From NCBI GenBank assembly GCA_030620655.1, contig JAUXEH010000187.1:1-6050 (forward strand): a DNA stretch of 6,050 bases. The letters are read 5' to 3'. Below are positions 4,770 through 6,050 of the stretch, piece after piece. The position numbers and the translations under genes were made by a program. Under the pieces are notes generated by a model, which did no database searches, had not been told where the DNA came from, and saw only the letters and a list, made by a program, of their open reading frames with translations. The DNA comes from Candidatus Aminicenantota bacterium. GTDB taxonomy: Bacteria > Acidobacteriota > Aminicenantia > Aminicenantales > Aminicenantaceae. The number at the start of each line of letters is the position of its first letter. Within the stretch, counting starts at the first letter, position 1.

Positions 4770-6050
4770 ATGAGATCCTTGTCCCCCCGGAAGTTCCGTA
4801 TGGTGTGCATCATCGTCGCTGCACTCCTGTTCTGTGGAATCTATGCCCAGGCCGCGCAGAAGGTACCCATCGATTTCGACCGGAACCACGGCTACAGCTT
4901 CACGGCAAAATACCTGAAGGATGTGGCCCAGGCCTATCCCAACATAACCAAGCTCCTGCAGATCGGCGAGAGCACCATGGGGCGGCCCATCTACCTGCTG
5001 GTCGTCTCCAACATGAAGACCGGGACCACGATCGACGCGCACGTACCCCTGCGCAACATGCGCCAAGAGGGCGTGAAGAACGTGCCGCCCGGCCAGCCCT
5101 ACCAGGGCAAGCCGGGGCATCTGATCACGGGTGCCACCCACGGCAACGAATTCACGGGCACGGAGGTGTGCCTTTACACCATCGACAAGCTGGTTACGGG
5201 CTACGGCGCGGATGACACGATCACGGGCCTGATCGACAACAAGACATTCTACCTCCTCCCCATCGTCAACCCGGACGGGGTGTTCAACAGCCTGGAGAAG
5301 GGCATCCCCCAGAGACAGAACAGCATGTACAAGGACGATGACGGAGACGGCCGCATCAACGAGGACGGCTGGGACGACCTCAACGGCGACGGCAAGATCA
5401 CCTCCTTCCGGTACAAGAATCCCAACGGCCGCTTCGTCATAGACGACCAGGACCCCAGGATCATGGTCCGGTTGCGGCAGGGTGAAAAGACCGAAAAGCA
5501 GCGCTACATGGTGATCATGGAGGACAAGGACAACGACGGCGACGGCAAGCGCGGCGAAGACCCGGAGCGCGGGATCGACCTCAACCGCAACTTCGGCGAG
5601 GGCTGGTTCAAGGACGACGGGTTTGCCGGCGGCTCGGGAGACTACGCGTTCTCGGCCCCGGAATCGCGCGCCGTGGCAGAGTTCCTGACCAACCACACCA
5701 ACGTGCTGATGGGGCAGAACTACCACACCGCAGGAGGGTTCACCTTCCGACCCATGGGCACGGCCCCCCACCCGCGGCTACATCCCAAGGACGTGGCCGT
5801 TCTGGATTTCATCATGGGGAAAAAATACCTCGAGATCATCGGCCAGGAGGTCCCCGCCGCCTGGCAGAAACCTCAGGAGCTGGACAAATTCAAGGAGGAG
5901 CTCAAGAAGACATCCAAGAACAAATACGCCATCCAGCGCGGGTATGTGCTGCCGCGCGGCTGGCGGGTGAGCTACAACGAGGACCAGGACCGCCGCTATG
6001 CCTACGGCATGGCCACAGACTGGATGTACGCGCAGTACGGGGTCTTCGCC
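4770..6050 (+). CDS. Secreted M14-family zinc carboxypeptidase with calcium-binding-type insert, 3'-truncated
   Basis: The frame stays open to the window edge (427 residues so far). Residues 1-28 are a signal peptide: basic MRSLSPRKFR, hydrophobic core, AQA before cleavage near A28. The M14 metallocarboxypeptidase features come in order: an N-terminal 'GYSFTAKYLKDVAQAYPNI' helix and GESTMGRPIYLL (66-77); zinc ligands H124 and E127 in ATHGNEFTG; NPDG at 167-170; DLNRNF at 270-275 with substrate-binding R273; and the third zinc ligand H319 in QNYHTAG. Between NPDG and DLNRNF sits an acidic insert (about 187-264) with three DxDxDG-type loops (189-200, 203-214, 254-264), likely calcium-binding. 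The last residues (TDWMYAQYGVFA) correspond to the segment just ahead of the catalytic FTxE glutamate, which therefore lies beyond the edge. It should trim peptides outside the cytoplasm; specificity (metallo- versus peptidoglycan-type) cannot be told. It has its own spacer and ribosome binding site after the small secreted gene. Confidence 0.9.
   Translation, partial: MRSLSPRKFRMVCIIVAALLFCGIYAQAAQKVPIDFDRNHGYSFTAKYLKDVAQAYPNITKLLQIGESTMGRPIYLLVVSNMKTGTTIDAHVPLRNMRQEGVKNVPPGQPYQGKPGHLITGATHGNEFTGTEVCLYTIDKLVTGYGADDTITGLIDNKTFYLLPIVNPDGVFNSLEKGIPQRQNSMYKDDDGDGRINEDGWDDLNGDGKITSFRYKNPNGRFVIDDQDPRIMVRLRQGEKTEKQRYMVIMEDKDNDGDGKRGEDPERGIDLNRNFGEGWFKDDGFAGGSGDYAFSAPESRAVAEFLTNHTNVLMGQNYHTAGGFTFRPMGTAPHPRLHPKDVAVLDFIMGKKYLEIIGQEVPAAWQKPQELDKFKEELKKTSKNKYAIQRGYVLPRGWRVSYNEDQDRRYAYGMATDWMYAQYGVFA

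Noticed and set aside
4314..5771. A 485-codon open frame on the minus strand, antisense to the small secreted protein and the M14 peptidase
   Set aside because: Its protein is a Val/Leu/His/Asp-rich mirror of GC-rich coding DNA with no signal or domain, and it crosses the non-coding stem-loop. Both plus-strand genes beneath it have ribosome binding sites, signal peptides and family motifs.
1..6050. CRISPR arrays, tRNA/rRNA genes, insertion sequences, toxin-antitoxin or defence genes
   Set aside because: No direct repeats with spacers, tRNA-like cloverleaf, transposase frame or terminal inverted repeats were found by eye, and all substantial coding space is explained by the five genes listed.

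Overview
The window reads as chromosomal DNA of a Gram-negative bacterium. The genes are GC-rich, separated by short AT-rich spacers, and three of the five have AGGAGG-type ribosome binding sites upstream. All four proteins whose N-terminus is visible begin with an export signal, and two of those carry a lipobox cysteine. The mix is a LolA-like envelope protein, a glycosidase-like lipoprotein, a 7TM sensor kinase and an M14 metallocarboxypeptidase with acidic calcium-binding-type loops. From memory of such genomes it suggests a heterotrophic polymer degrader of the Acidobacteriota/Candidatus Aminicenantes kind. That assignment is an inference; no rRNA or marker gene is present.

Layout: (1) 1-759, plus strand: C-terminal part of an envelope-type protein of unknown function, cut by the left edge. 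(2) 821-2080, plus: a lipoprotein with a five-bladed beta-propeller glycoside hydrolase fold (GH43/GH117-like). (3) 2077-4134, minus: a hybrid-free sensor histidine kinase with a periplasmic jelly-roll-like domain, seven membrane helices, a coiled coil, HisKA and HATPase_c. Its stop codon interlocks with that of gene 2. (4) 4135-4292: a 158-bp divergent control region with a promoter candidate in each direction. (5) 4293-4682, plus: a 129-residue secreted beta-rich protein. (6) 4683-4769: an AT-rich spacer with a perfect 16-bp stem-loop, a possible promoter and a very strong ribosome binding site. (7) 4770 to the right edge, plus: a secreted M14 zinc carboxypeptidase, cut just before the expected catalytic glutamate.

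The common theme is the cell surface: extracellular glycan and peptide hydrolysis plus an envelope sensor. The kinase has no response regulator in the window, so its output is unknown. The divergently transcribed small secreted protein is a reasonable but unproven candidate target.

The most interesting observation concerns the kinase start. The only good Shine-Dalgarno sequence (GGAGGT, 4163-4158 on the minus strand) is correctly spaced not for the ATG at 4134 but for an in-frame ATC at 4152. Starting there would add exactly the positively charged n-region that the lipoprotein signal otherwise lacks. I did not find a CRISPR array, transposon, RNA gene or a clearly novel multi-gene system.
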